Translations under genes and position numbers: made by a program
NCBI GenBank assembly: GCA_029243445.1
Contig: JAQWSA010000096.1
Location: 1 to 20,946, forward strand
Direction: 5' to 3'
Length of the DNA stretch: 20,946 nucleotides
From: Alphaproteobacteria bacterium
Lineage (GTDB): Bacteria > Pseudomonadota > Alphaproteobacteria > UBA6615
Notes under the pieces: generated by a model
Database searches by the model: none
Told to the model about the DNA's origin: nothing
What the model saw: the letters and a program-made list of their open reading frames with translations, nothing else
Shown: piece after piece, positions 1 to 9,099 of the stretch
Layout of the letters: every line of letters begins with the position of its first letter
How positions within the stretch are numbered: position 1 is the first letter of the stretch

Positions 1-1
1 A

Positions 2-283
2 GGTTCGAAGCCTTTTAATACTTATACGTCTGCAGGTATGGCTGCTATCGAGCGAAATCTGAAAGTTACAACGCCAGGTATATATCTAACTGGTCTACTT
101 GAGTTTGAAACTGAACTCAAACGAGCTATCTCAGAGGCCTACACTGGCGACAAGAAAGCCGGTGACGTAGTTAAAGATACCGAGGCTGCGTGGAAACGAA
201 CAGTACGTCGGATTGGTAAGAGAAAGCTTAAAGAAGAGCTTAAAACTTATAAGTCACTTTTCCCATCAGTTGATACAGCCTGA
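2..283 (+). CDS. ABC transporter substrate-binding protein, C-terminal fragment
   Basis: The frame is open from the window edge to a TGA at 281-283, giving about 93 residues, so the gene begins outside the window. An internal ATG at 38 is not the true start, because the frame continues upstream with a sensible sequence (GSKPFNTYTSAG). The pattern of an Asn/Tyr/Pro-containing stretch, a long amphipathic helix ending in EAYTGDKKAGDVVKDTEAAW, and a basic terminal helix is typical of the C-terminal lobe of family 1 extracellular solute-binding proteins, which deliver sugars or similar solutes to ABC permeases from the periplasm. In this family the helix after the G-D/S-P type turn carries a conserved Ala-Leu and Trp. 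The ligand cannot be read from this fragment. A strong terminator follows 42 bases downstream, so this is the last gene of its unit. Confidence 0.65.
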   Translation, partial: GSKPFNTYTSAGMAAIERNLKVTTPGIYLTGLLEFETELKRAISEAYTGDKKAGDVVKDTEAAWKRTVRRIGKRKLKEELKTYKSLFPSVDTA

Positions 284-325
284 TTGGAGAGCTTATAGTA
301 TATTTGGGCGTATCGCCTATACTAG

Positions 326-355
326 AAGGGGTGGCTTTTTTGCCACCCCTTTTTA
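326..355 (+). terminator. Rho-independent terminator
   Basis: A perfect 10-base-pair stem (aaggggtggc / gccacccctt) with a six-T loop is followed by tttattt. It lies 42 bases after the stop codon of the substrate-binding protein gene and is GC-rich in an AT-rich setting, so it should end that transcript before the downstream transporter genes. The AA at the foot of the left arm could give a short U-tract on the other strand, but no minus-strand gene ends here. Confidence 0.9.
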
Positions 356-387
356 TTTAGATAATAATTTTCTTTAATAAAAATATC

Positions 388-476
388 GTGGCATTATCTA
401 GTTTTTATAAAGACCATATTTTTTATATGTATAACTATTTGTGCTGATCTAACTAAGTGTAAAGCATTAATGCCAC
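388..476 (+). promoter_or_regulatory. Leader inverted repeat covering the EamA gene start codon
   Basis: The nine bases gtggcatta (388-396) are the exact reverse complement of taatgccac (468-476). The right arm contains the ATG at 470-472. The right arm also overlaps a 10-base palindrome, gcattaatgc (464-473). Pairing in the transcript could hide the start codon, which has no clear Shine-Dalgarno sequence. The 110 bases from 360 to 469 otherwise hold only AT-rich promoter-like sequence. A regulatory role is inference, and the long 71-base spacer makes pairing by chance a real possibility. Confidence 0.25.
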
Positions 477-1384
477 AAGACATCAAAATGGGCACCCAAC
501 GGTTGGCGATTTGGGCTGCGCTAGCCGCTTGTTTATCAACCTCATTTGGGGGTTCCTCTTTCGTAGCTATGCGGTTTTTAGTTACTGAAACAGATCCTAT
601 AACGGTTGCCTTTTTGCGTAATGTTGGCGCTGCAATTATTTTAACACCTATTGCATTTATTATGATTAGACGCTGGCCTACCTTTTCTCAGTTGGCAGTT
701 ATCGCTGCAATGGGGTCAGTGTTTTTCTGTGGTTTGCAGGTGATCTTTGCTACGGCCTTAACGTACACCACATCTGGCAGAGCTGCGATGACATATATGA
801 CTATGCCCTTTATGACATTGGTCTTAGCGGTGTTATTTCGAGCTGAGCGTGTAACTATTTACAAAGTGTCAGGGATTGTAATAGCTACATCAGGGGTGAT
901 TGTAGCTTTATGGCAGTCCTCTTCGACTGCCCCCTTGGATGCTTGGGTCGGAGATTCTATTGTACTTTTAGGTGCTTTTATAACTGCTGTATTCAATGTT
1001 TGGTCAAGTCGATGGTTGCGGTTGCATGAACCTCTTGTTGTAGCTGTTGCTGGGGTTTTGCCTGGAACAATATTACTTTTTATATTGGCCCAATTCTTGG
1101 GTGCACCAACTTTTGAAGTGAAGCTATCTGTAAATGGATGGTTAGCTGCTGCATATATAGGTCTTTTTGGGGCCGCGGTCTCTTATATGCTTTGGTTGTG
1201 GGCTCTTCGTCACACAACACCAACCCTGGTTGCTATTTCTCTTCCTATGAATCCATTTGTTGCACTTATATTAGGGTCACTATTACTAGACGAGCCGTTA
1301 ACTATAACAATGATGGCGGGTTTTTTAATGGTTCTATTTGGTGTCTTTATTAGCAATTGGTATTCAAAAGGGAAAGGCGTCTAG
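470..1384 (+). CDS. EamA/DMT-family transporter (ten-helix permease)
   Basis: The 304-residue product is almost entirely hydrophobic and divides into two similar halves, the classic duplicated EamA layout of about ten membrane helices. Family signs are an N-terminal helix followed by SSFVAMRFLVTETDP and LRN, a first half ending with LFRAERVTIYKVSGIVIATSGV, and a second half with the matching LLLDEPLTITMMAGFLMVLFGV; the E-x(n)-G-x(2)-L/I-x(3)-G-V pattern at the end of each half is characteristic. Such proteins export or exchange amino acids, metabolites or drugs across the inner membrane, but the substrate cannot be predicted. No good Shine-Dalgarno site precedes the ATG; an alternative in-frame ATG lies at 488 and would remove only six residues before the first helix. 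The UMF1-type transporter starts 49 bases downstream and is probably co-transcribed. Confidence 0.85.
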   Translation: MPQDIKMGTQRLAIWAALAACLSTSFGGSSFVAMRFLVTETDPITVAFLRNVGAAIILTPIAFIMIRRWPTFSQLAVIAAMGSVFFCGLQVIFATALTYTTSGRAAMTYMTMPFMTLVLAVLFRAERVTIYKVSGIVIATSGVIVALWQSSSTAPLDAWVGDSIVLLGAFITAVFNVWSSRWLRLHEPLVVAVAGVLPGTILLFILAQFLGAPTFEVKLSVNGWLAAAYIGLFGAAVSYMLWLWALRHTTPTLVAISLPMNPFVALILGSLLLDEPLTITMMAGFLMVLFGVFISNWYSKGKGV

Positions 1385-1433
1385 GTTACAACTAATTTGA
1401 CCTATGAATTAAGTATAGGTATGTGTTTTTTGC

Positions 1434-2735
1434 ATGAAATATATTTTTCCGGCTCATTCTGATTTTCATTCCCGTCGTTCGATAAGTTCGTGGTGTTTGT
1501 TTGATTGGGCCAACTCTTCATATCCTACAGTTATAATTACTTTTGTAATACCTGCTTATTTTGTCAATGCAGTAGCTGCTGATTCAACTATTGCAACTGC
1601 ACAATGGGGAGTCATGACTGGTTTTGCAGCACTTATTATTGCATTTAGTGCACCTGTTCTTGGTGCAATTGTTGATACGGGTTATAGTCGTAAACCTTGG
1701 CTAGCAGTATTCACGATAATTTTGGTGATCGGATCTGCACTACTTTGGTTTGTAAAGCCCAATCCCGAAGATGCGGAATTACTATTATGGTTGGTTGGAT
1801 TAACTTTAGTTTTTTCTGAGCTTGGATTTGTTTTCTATAACGGTATGTTACCAACTTTGGCTCCCTACAAATATATTGGCCGCATTTCTGGTATGGCATG
1901 GGGCCTGGGTTATTTTGGAGGCTTAACTTGTTTAACAATAGTGCTGTTTGTGTTTGTGCAGGCAGAAATTGCTCCTTTTGGTTTAGATAAGCTTAATGCT
2001 GAACATATTAGAATATCAGGCCCTTTTGTAGCCTTATGGTTATCAATATTCAGTTTACCAATATTTATGTGGACAGCAGATGAACATCCGAGAGACTTAC
2101 CGTCTAAAGCCATAATTATGAGCGGACTTAAAGCATTGCTTAATACATTGCTTACATTACCTAAAAATTCCCAACTTTCTCGTTTTCTTTTGGCTCGGAT
2201 GTTATATACGGATGGTATAAATACCCTGTTCGCATTTGGTGGATTATATGCTGCTGGTACATTCGGCATGAGTATAAAAGAAGTTATTATTTTTGGTTTA
2301 CTTCTTAATACGACTGCAGGAATTGGAGCTTTTGCATTCAGTCGAATCGATGACTGGGTTGGTTCTAAATTCACGATTTTGTTTAGTTTATTTTTTATTA
2401 TTACTTTTGGGATTCCCTTATTAATAATTGAAAGTTCTTTCTGGTTCTGGATTTTAGGAGCAGGTTTAGGAATTTTTTTTGGGCCTGTGCAGTCGGCAAG
2501 CCGCTCTATGATGGTGCGTATTTCGAAGCCTGAAGAATCAAGCCAAATGTTTGGGTTGTTTGCTTTTTCGGGAAAAGCAACCGCGTTTGTTGGGCCGTGG
2601 TTAGTTAGTTTTGTGGCACTTACATATGGCAGTCAGCGCCTAGCCTTAGCAACTGTTCTACCTTTTCTAATTATGGGTGCTTTTCTTATGTTATATGTAA
2701 GAGAGCCTGCAGGTGCGATTAAGGTTTCAGACTGA
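1434..2735 (+). CDS. MFS transporter, UMF1/Atg22-like family
   Basis: This is a 433-residue polytopic membrane protein with about twelve predicted helices. The N-terminal signature SSWCLFDWANSSYPTVI is the hallmark of the UMF1 group related to yeast vacuolar amino-acid exporter Atg22, in which W-x-L-Y/F-D-W-A-N-S begins the first helix. A loop after the second helix, GAIVDTGYSRKPWL, matches the conserved MFS loop 2-3 motif (G-x-x-x-D-x-x-x-x-R/K). The second half contains GFFGPVQ-like sequence (GIFFGPVQSASRSMMVR) and FGLFAFSGKATAFVGP, also shared by this family, whose members are annotated as MFS exporters of unknown substrate. It follows the EamA gene by 49 bases, so the two probably form a two-gene transport operon, and it converges on purH with 51 bases between the stops. 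No strong shared terminator is visible there. Confidence 0.85.
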   Translation: MKYIFPAHSDFHSRRSISSWCLFDWANSSYPTVIITFVIPAYFVNAVAADSTIATAQWGVMTGFAALIIAFSAPVLGAIVDTGYSRKPWLAVFTIILVIGSALLWFVKPNPEDAELLLWLVGLTLVFSELGFVFYNGMLPTLAPYKYIGRISGMAWGLGYFGGLTCLTIVLFVFVQAEIAPFGLDKLNAEHIRISGPFVALWLSIFSLPIFMWTADEHPRDLPSKAIIMSGLKALLNTLLTLPKNSQLSRFLLARMLYTDGINTLFAFGGLYAAGTFGMSIKEVIIFGLLLNTTAGIGAFAFSRIDDWVGSKFTILFSLFFIITFGIPLLIIESSFWFWILGAGLGIFFGPVQSASRSMMVRISKPEESSQMFGLFAFSGKATAFVGPWLVSFVALTYGSQRLALATVLPFLIMGAFLMLYVREPAGAIKVSD

Positions 2736-2786
2736 AGGACGGTTTAAAATTTCTAAGATATTGTTTACATAAAATTCATTACAAAC

Positions 2787-4370
2787 TTAGTGCTTGAAAT
2801 GTCGAATACCAGTGAACACCATGGCTATGCCAGCTTCATCCGCTGCTGCAATTACTTCATCATCTCTCACAGAACCTCCTGGCTGAATAACTGATGTTGC
2901 TCCGGCTTCTATGGTTGCTAATAAGCCATCAGGAAACGGGAAAAAAGCGTCTGATGCCACGGAAGATCCAATTGTTTTAGGCTTGATTTCTCCTAACTTT
3001 TCCGCAGCTGCAAGTGCTTTCCAAGCTGCAATTCTTGCTGAGTCAACCCTGCTCATCTGTCCAGCACCTATACCTACCGTTGCCATGTCCCGAACATATA
3101 TTATTGCATTCGATTTGACGTGCTTACATACAGAAAAGGCAAATAGTAAGTCTGCTACTTCTGTCTTACTGGGCTCTCTTTTTGTAACAACCCTCAGGTT
3201 GTCGGCCATAATATGGCCTTTATCATATTCTTGTACTAAATACCCACCGGCAATGGGCTTTGTTTGAAGCCCATTGTTTAAAGGTGGTGGCATTAGATCT
3301 GTTATTAGTAGTCGTAAATTTTCTTTTTTTGAAAAAATTTTCTTAGCATCTTCGTCTATATTTGGAGCTATTACTACTTCAGTAAAAATGTTGGTAATTA
3401 CTTCTGCGAGCGCTCCATCTATAGTACGATTTGATGCAACTATTCCGCCAAATGCACTTACGGGGTCGCAGGCTAGTGCTTCTCGATAAGCTTTCACTAG
3501 GTCGGTATTTGTAGCTACCCCGCAAGGATTAGCGTGTTTTATTATCGCAATGGATGGATCAGTGAATTCTGCAATTAGTTCAAAAGCTGCGTCTGCGTCG
3601 CCGAGATTGTTATAACTCAGATCCTTTCCTTGGATTTGCTTAGCTGTAGCAACTCCAGGCCTACTCAATCCCCCAATATATAATGCAGCGCGTTGGTGGG
3701 GGTTTTCTCCATATCTAAGTAATTTTTTCCGAACGCCGGTTGATGTAAAACCATACGGTAAATCTTTATCATTCGATTTACTGAACCAACTTGTTATAGC
3801 GCTATCATAGCTTGCTGTTCGCGCGTATGCTTTGGCTGCCAGGCGGGTTCGGTGTTCTAGGGAAGTGCAACCATTATCTTCAATGGCATTTATTATATCA
3901 TTGTAGTCATCTGGGTCGGTAACAACGGTCACGGATTTATGGTTTTTAGCCGCGGCCCTGATTAGCGAAGGACCACCTATGTCAATATTTTCCACACAGG
4001 TTTCATAGTCACTATTGGCCTCTACGGTTTTTTCGAAAGGATATAAGTTCACTACAACTAGGTCTATGGCATCGATCCCATGTTCGATCATAGCTGCATT
4101 GTCATTTTTATTACTGCGTCTTGAAAGAATGCCACCATGAATTTTAGGGTGCAGAGTTTTAACCCTACCCCCCATAATTTCTGGGAAGGATGTATATTTG
4201 GAAACTTCTAATACTAAAATACCAGCTTCACGCAGGGTCTGAGCAGAGCCGCCTGTTGATATTATTTCAATATTGTTTTGAACTAGAACTTTACCAAGTT
4301 CTATAATTCCTTCTTTATTAGATACGGAAATAAGCGCTCTTTTAATTAAATTTTTGTTCTCTGTTGGCAC
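2787..4370 (-). CDS. purH: Bifunctional AICAR formyltransferase / IMP cyclohydrolase
   Basis: The 527-residue product catalyses the last two steps of purine synthesis: formylation of AICAR using 10-formyl-tetrahydrofolate, then ring closure to IMP, in the cytoplasm. Residues 10-150 form the MGS-like cyclohydrolase domain, with [24 protein letters not shown], and [16 protein letters not shown]. The formyltransferase domain follows, with [14 protein letters not shown] near 219 and the catalytic Lys-His pair in KHANPCG (K278, H279). The C-terminal end, [20 protein letters not shown] then FTGIRHFKH, is canonical. Length fits the family. The start is GTG at 4370, since no ATG precedes the conserved region; a 6-base-pair hairpin (aaatag/ctattt) lies just upstream and no clear Shine-Dalgarno site is seen. 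It is the last gene of the gcrA-to-purH run, 54 bases after the dehydratase gene. Confidence 0.97.
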   Translation of the reverse strand: MPTENKNLIKRALISVSNKEGIIELGKVLVQNNIEIISTGGSAQTLREAGILVLEVSKYTSFPEIMGGRVKTLHPKIHGGILSRRSNKNDNAAMIEHGIDAIDLVVVNLYPFEKTVEANSDYETCVENIDIGGPSLIRAAAKNHKSVTVVTDPDDYNDIINAIEDNGCTSLEHRTRLAAKAYARTASYDSAITSWFSKSNDKDLPYGFTSTGVRKKLLRYGENPHQRAALYIGGLSRPGVATAKQIQGKDLSYNNLGDADAAFELIAEFTDPSIAIIKHANPCGVATNTDLVKAYREALACDPVSAFGGIVASNRTIDGALAEVITNIFTEVVIAPNIDEDAKKIFSKKENLRLLITDLMPPPLNNGLQTKPIAGGYLVQEYDKGHIMADNLRVVTKREPSKTEVADLLFAFSVCKHVKSNAIIYVRDMATVGIGAGQMSRVDSARIAAWKALAAAEKLGEIKPKTIGSSVASDAFFPFPDGLLATIEAGATSVIQPGGSVRDDEVIAAADEAGIAMVFTGIRHFKH

Positions 4371-4424
4371 TTTGAAATAGCTTTCTATTTGTGTGGTTTA
4401 CTAATGTTTTTTTTAATTAAAATA

Positions 4425-6332
4425 TTAGGTTTTACTAGAGGTGTATTCTGGAACTATGCGCTTTAATATTTTTCTACAGCTTTCATCATCTGCAGTACGA
4501 GCTATGGTCGTAAGTTCATCTATAGATAATGAAAGCTTTTTTAGTTCTGTATTTCTTCGGGGGGCCAGAAGAATTGAGGAATTTGTTGTGGGCTTGGTTT
4601 CCTCGGTGTCATGAAATAACTCTTCATAAAGTTTTTCACCGGGACGAAGCCCAGTAAATATAATATCAATATCTTCGTAAGGCTTTTTCCCTGCTAAACG
4701 GATTACTTGTTCAGCAAGGTCTAAAATACGTACAGGTTTACCCATGTCGAGTACGAAGATATCTCCTGCGGCTTTTCTTTCTTTTATACCCATCACTGAA
4801 GCTTGCAGCACTAATTCTACGGCCTCCCTTGTTGTCATAAAATACCTTGTTATATTGGGGTCTGTGACGGTTAATGGCCCGCCCTGAGCCAATTGTTTTT
4901 CAAATAACGGTACAACTGAGCCAGTAGAACCCAAAACATTACCGAAGCGAACAGTTATAAAACGACAAAGTTTGTTTTCATTTTTTTCTACGTTAAGTGA
5001 ATCAAGAGCCTGGCAATAACTCTCGGCGATTCGTTTTGTCGTACCCATAACACTGGTTGGATTTACTGCCTTATCAGTAGAAATTAGTACCATAGCATTT
5101 ACTGCATGTAGAGAACATAGATCGGCAACCACCCGAGATCCTTCTACATTTGTGAGTACACCTTCACAAGGATGGTTTTCTACAATCGGTACATGTTTTA
5201 GTGCCGCTGTGTGAAAAACCAACTCGGGTTGGAATTCACTAAATATAGATCCAATTTGAGATTTTTCCCTTACGTTGGCTAGGCGCATACTACGTTTTTG
5301 CTTGGGGTTGCGATGACTTATTTCAAGATCAATAGAGTATAAATTATGCTCACTATTATCGGTCAATATTAAAAAGTCAGGTCCTAAGTCTGAAACTTGC
5401 CGTGTTAGTTCAGCCCCAATAGTTCCTCCTGCTCCAGTAATAAGGACTCTTTTTCCAGCTATTAACTGCTTCATTGCAGGTTTGTCTAGGTTTGCTTGTG
5501 GGCGGCCAAGTAAGTCCTCAACGTCTATAGGTCTGACTTCTAGCCTATCTGCAGAACCTTGCTGAAACTCAGTAAGCCTAGGTAATCGCGATAAGGTCAT
5601 ACCGTTTTTTTCTGCTACATCTAAAAGACTATTTAAGAGTTCTGGACTAAGCTCTTGCTTAGTAACTACTAGTCTTTGAAGATGAATATTTTTTTTTGCT
5701 AACTGACGTATTACTTCTGGCAGGTTATCTGGGGTGCCTAGTACAGGGACGTTATGTATATGACGACCAACGCGGCTTCCTTTTTCATCGAGAACTCCGG
5801 CAATTCTATAAGTAGCAATTCGTTCACGAGCGATCTCTCTAATAAATGTTTCGGCAGCATCACCTGCTCCGACGAGGAGCACAGGTATACCTTCTGTACT
5901 ATTTGATTCAAGTACAAAGTCGAAATGCCGGTCTTTCAATAGGCGAAATATGAATCTTGGGCCAGCAAGGAGAGCAATTAACACAAACCAATTAATAATA
6001 GGAAATGACCGAGGAAGAAATTCAGCTCTACTCCATAAAAACATTACCGGCAAAAAAATGAAAACAGTAACGGTTACAGCCTTAGTTATTTGAATCGCAT
6101 CGTTAATTGATGCGTATCTCCAAATACCCCGATAAAGGCCCATATACCAAAATGCACAAGCAGCTATTATTGTAAAACATATAGTGCCTTGTATAATAAA
6201 ACTTAAAGGAAGATTATATATCGCGTCCCCCATGCGTAAAAACAAAGTCAGGACAAAGGATATCGCTGCCATAAAGATATCATGGGCATAAACTGATTGT
6301 CTTCGGTTAGAAATTAATTTTGATAGATTCAT
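4425..6332 (-). CDS. Membrane-bound nucleotide-sugar 4,6-dehydratase, WbpM/PglF/CapD type
   Basis: At 635 residues this matches the large form of the family. Residues 15-135 contain four likely membrane helices; 148-280 form a Rossmann-like CoA-binding-type domain with VLLVGAGDAAETFIRE; 290-600 form the extended SDR catalytic domain. Visible motifs are ITGAGGTIGAELTRQ (nucleotide-binding GxxGxxG), HTAALKHVPIVENHP near 374, and STDKAVNPTSVMGTTKRIAE near 418. The catalytic Tyr of ordinary SDRs is replaced by Met429 with Lys433, as in WbpM and PglF. These enzymes convert UDP-GlcNAc to its 4-keto-6-deoxy sugar, the first step toward bacillosamine, FucNAc or QuiNAc in surface glycans or glycoproteins. 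The gene lies 25 bases after the WecA/WbpL-type transferase gene, the classic pair for O-antigen or capsule initiation. Exact product sugar is unknown. Confidence 0.92.
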   Translation of the reverse strand: MNLSKLISNRRQSVYAHDIFMAAISFVLTLFLRMGDAIYNLPLSFIIQGTICFTIIAACAFWYMGLYRGIWRYASINDAIQITKAVTVTVFIFLPVMFLWSRAEFLPRSFPIINWFVLIALLAGPRFIFRLLKDRHFDFVLESNSTEGIPVLLVGAGDAAETFIREIARERIATYRIAGVLDEKGSRVGRHIHNVPVLGTPDNLPEVIRQLAKKNIHLQRLVVTKQELSPELLNSLLDVAEKNGMTLSRLPRLTEFQQGSADRLEVRPIDVEDLLGRPQANLDKPAMKQLIAGKRVLITGAGGTIGAELTRQVSDLGPDFLILTDNSEHNLYSIDLEISHRNPKQKRSMRLANVREKSQIGSIFSEFQPELVFHTAALKHVPIVENHPCEGVLTNVEGSRVVADLCSLHAVNAMVLISTDKAVNPTSVMGTTKRIAESYCQALDSLNVEKNENKLCRFITVRFGNVLGSTGSVVPLFEKQLAQGGPLTVTDPNITRYFMTTREAVELVLQASVMGIKERKAAGDIFVLDMGKPVRILDLAEQVIRLAGKKPYEDIDIIFTGLRPGEKLYEELFHDTEETKPTTNSSILLAPRRNTELKKLSLSIDELTTIARTADDESCRKILKRIVPEYTSSKT

Positions 6333-6357
6333 ATTAGGGGTTGTATTTACTCATTTT

Positions 6358-7389
6358 TTAAGTTTGGGCGGTCTTATCTTTGCCATATAACATCCACACT
6401 ATTAAAAGGGCTACTATTAAGCATGCTGAAAGAAGTATTAGCCAAGAAATAAAATCTGGTAATTCCGGATACGCAGCAAAAAATGCTAAGACCATCAAAA
6501 GTACGTTTGTTAGCGCAATAGCTTTTGCAACAGTAGAATGAGCCCGGCCATTTTTTACTGCAGATTGATAAAAATGTTCTCGATGTGCCTCCCATATTGA
6601 TTTTCCACTCAAAAGTCTTCTTATTAAGGTTAATGAAGAGTCGGTTATATAGTAAAGTGGTAAAATTAGGGCTGCCACCCAGAATCCGCTTGCAGCTAGA
6701 TTCAACAAGTGCCAACCAACTAAAAATCCTAATGGTATGCTACCGACATCACCTAAAAATATTTTTGCTGGGCTCCAGTTCCATATTAAAAAACCTACCA
6801 TTGCGGCTGCAATAACTAAATTTTGGCCATAAATAGAAGAATAAGGAATAAAAACTGACCCTATTACGTATATTCCTAATGCTATTGCAATGGTTTCAAC
6901 GCCAGCAATACCATCGATTCCGTCCATAAAATTAAATAAGTTTATGAACCAAATCCAAGCTATAGTAATCAGACATATGTCTAGAGCGGGGTACAAAAAA
7001 CTTGTAAATATTGGTCCGGGTAGTAACTGTACGGCAGTAATAATTGCTCCTGCGTGAATTAGTAGTCGTGTTAATTGAGGTAAGCCTTTTAGATCGTCTA
7101 GAAATGAAATAGTCGCCAGCAATAATGTGAGGCCGGGAATTACCCACCTTGACATCTCTTCCGCTTGGCTTTGTGGTGGAAACAGGAATGTTATGACTAT
7201 CCAAATTGGTAATAGAATAGCGAGAACACCTATACCTGCCCCACTCACTGTAGGTTTTGTATGCGAGCTGCGTTTATTTGGGTAATCAAGCAGTTGAAAT
7301 TTCAACAAAACAAATCGAATACGTCCGACTAAAAACCAACTAATAATACCAACAAATAAAGCTATTATTGTTATGTATAAACCGGTCAT
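6358..7389 (-). CDS. Undecaprenyl-phosphate glycosyl-1-phosphate transferase (WecA/WbpL, MraY-like family 4)
   Basis: This is a 343-residue multi-pass membrane protein of the polyprenyl-phosphate N-acetylhexosamine-1-phosphate transferase superfamily. Its motifs are all present: SSHTKPTVSGAGIG (41-54), the Mg-binding DDLKG (98-102), NLFNFMDGIDG (150-160), FLGDVGSIPLGF (211-222) and the cytoplasmic HREHFYQ (269-275), which places it with WecA/WbpL rather than MraY. It should transfer a sugar-1-phosphate from a UDP-sugar to undecaprenyl phosphate at the inner face of the membrane, starting a lipid-linked glycan. The WbpM-type dehydratase encoded immediately downstream probably makes or modifies the sugar used. 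About eleven hydrophobic helices are expected. The gene sits 60 bases after the heparinase-like gene. The donor sugar (QuiNAc, FucNAc or GlcNAc) cannot be decided. Confidence 0.93.
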   Translation of the reverse strand: MTGLYITIIALFVGIISWFLVGRIRFVLLKFQLLDYPNKRSSHTKPTVSGAGIGVLAILLPIWIVITFLFPPQSQAEEMSRWVIPGLTLLLATISFLDDLKGLPQLTRLLIHAGAIITAVQLLPGPIFTSFLYPALDICLITIAWIWFINLFNFMDGIDGIAGVETIAIALGIYVIGSVFIPYSSIYGQNLVIAAAMVGFLIWNWSPAKIFLGDVGSIPLGFLVGWHLLNLAASGFWVAALILPLYYITDSSLTLIRRLLSGKSIWEAHREHFYQSAVKNGRAHSTVAKAIALTNVLLMVLAFFAAYPELPDFISWLILLSACLIVALLIVWMLYGKDKTAQT

Positions 7390-7449
7390 TGGATCTTTCG
7401 AGATGCTATGGTTGTTGGCCGGGGGTGGTTCACAATATGTTTATGTAGT

Positions 7450-9099
7450 TTAAGGCTTTTTAAGAACTTTCTTCAGGGCCCAGACGACCCGGGCAATCGC
7501 TCCATTTTTATCGGGGGGCTCAAAAACACCTGATACTACAATTTGCTCACTACGTCTAATTTCATCATTGCTGCCTAGATAAATACTTTCAGACAGGGAT
7601 AAAATACCCCCTTCTACAATTAGTCTCCAACCCACACCACTTGGAGGCCGCAGTAAAGCTGTCTTGCCGTTTTGGACTAGTGATACTTGAACACTGGGAT
7701 GTAAATGAAACCTAACAGCATATCCACGCGGTTGTCTTGTACCGTAGCCGTCTAGAAATATTGTATCTTCACCCCTTATATCATCTCCACTTGAATCAAC
7801 ATATAATCTACGTTGATGTGTAACACCCAATATAGAGCCGTAGCCATCGTGGCTTGAGCTAATCCATATATTTCCATTTGTTTCATTTCGATCAATAATA
7901 ACCTTACTTGGCCGACGGTTATATTTTTTACCGTTTAAAATGTTTGACGAATTTGTATCGTCAACTACCATCGTTGAATGAGCAGCTGTCGACCTTTGTA
8001 CTTTTGACCAGGGCTCACTTGCTCCTGAACGTGCGCCGCAGTTAACTATAATTCGTTCACGCCCATTTGACATTTCTATCGCTAGGGTACTGGCATGGGA
8101 ATTGCTATCTGAAGGAAACCCCGTATCCATAATTATAGTTGTACGGTTTGCGACGATACGTTCAAATCCTGAATGAGGGGCTGATGTTGGAGCTCGCCCT
8201 CGTGAGTTTGCTTGAGTAAGCAACATATCAATTAACCAGCCCGGGGTTTCTTTGGCACCATTGAATAAAGCAGGTCCCCCGTCATTATGCCGAAGCATTC
8301 TCAAAAATGGTGCCGTACGTTCTATTGCTGCCATTAAAAAACTTGGAACCTCCCTTTGGGCAGCTAAAAAACAGCTTCGGATATCGACTAGATGTCGAAG
8401 AACGTGCGCTTGGGTTGTTGGGTTTCGAGATATATGTCCGCCATCTGGAAGAATCTGTTGTGTGCAGGCGCGCTCCAGTAGTTTTAGTCCTTGAGAGACC
8501 CAAGATTCATGCCCAGAGATCGATAGACCTGCGGCCAAAAGACCTTTAGTAGCCAGAATCATATCATCTCTATTAACACCACGAGGAAGTGCCCTGGACA
8601 AGTGTTTGGCTTGCCGTACTAAGCTAAGGAGATAGTTATGTTGGTATTCATCATCAGCAGAAGCGCAGAAAAAATCATGTTGTCCAAGCCAAGAATATAA
8701 CCGGTTTCCCAGCACATCCGGACGCCAAGCTATATCATGCCAGCTTGATTGTTTTAAAAGCCAATCTTCAACAAGATCACGTGCCTTTCGCCTAGGACCA
8801 TCTCCTCCTAAAGCCCTTAGGTCTCGCAACCAATCAAATCCGTGAAGTTCTGCCAGCCATGCATCACTCATTTCACTAGGACGCCATGTTAATAAGCCGC
8901 CACGCACAGACACACCAAAAAAACTAAATTCACCATTAAGGATGGTTGTGCCTCGTTCAGCATTTCCTGGCCAGGCGTCGGGTGGAACGATATTAAGGTT
9001 ATGCGGAGCTCTTACTAAAAGGCTATAATGGTATCCTGGAGTGGAGTAGAGCAGCTTGCTAGCGTTATAATGCCAGTTCTCTATAAGCGCTATACTCAT
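7450..9099 (-). CDS. Heparinase II/III-family protein
   Basis: The 549-residue product has the two-part build of the family: an all-helical toroid of about 300 residues, with LLERACTQQILPDGGHISRN near residues 208-227 and PFLRMLRHNDGGPALFNG after it, then a beta-sandwich domain rich in short beta strands (SNGRERIIVNCGARSG, RSTAAHSTMVVDDTNS, RQPRGYAVRFHLHPSVQVSL). The family includes polysaccharide lyases, but many alphaproteobacterial members next to rsmB and purH have no assigned substrate. I see no signal peptide at the N-terminus, so a cytoplasmic place or non-classical export is implied. Its ATG overlaps the rpe stop in an ATGA, indicating translational coupling, and the lipid-linked sugar transferase gene follows. 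A role in exopolysaccharide turnover or modification is inference from this context. Confidence 0.88.
   Translation of the reverse strand: MSIALIENWHYNASKLLYSTPGYHYSLLVRAPHNLNIVPPDAWPGNAERGTTILNGEFSFFGVSVRGGLLTWRPSEMSDAWLAELHGFDWLRDLRALGGDGPRRKARDLVEDWLLKQSSWHDIAWRPDVLGNRLYSWLGQHDFFCASADDEYQHNYLLSLVRQAKHLSRALPRGVNRDDMILATKGLLAAGLSISGHESWVSQGLKLLERACTQQILPDGGHISRNPTTQAHVLRHLVDIRSCFLAAQREVPSFLMAAIERTAPFLRMLRHNDGGPALFNGAKETPGWLIDMLLTQANSRGRAPTSAPHSGFERIVANRTTIIMDTGFPSDSNSHASTLAIEMSNGRERIIVNCGARSGASEPWSKVQRSTAAHSTMVVDDTNSSNILNGKKYNRRPSKVIIDRNETNGNIWISSSHDGYGSILGVTHQRRLYVDSSGDDIRGEDTIFLDGYGTRQPRGYAVRFHLHPSVQVSLVQNGKTALLRPPSGVGWRLIVEGGILSLSESIYLGSNDEIRRSEQIVVSGVFEPPDKNGAIARVVWALKKVLKKP

Noticed and set aside
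1910..2374. 154-codon minus-strand frame opposite the UMF1-type transporter gene
   Set aside because: It lies wholly antisense to a gene with clear family motifs and shows no recognisable domain; long antisense frames are common opposite membrane-protein genes.
2736..2786. Bidirectional terminator between the convergent UMF1-type gene and purH
   Set aside because: No stem of useful strength with a U-tract was found by eye; termination here may depend on Rho or lie within coding sequence.
2911..3267. 118-codon plus-strand frame inside purH
   Set aside because: It is antisense to the conserved formyltransferase domain of purH, with no recognisable motif or ribosome binding site.
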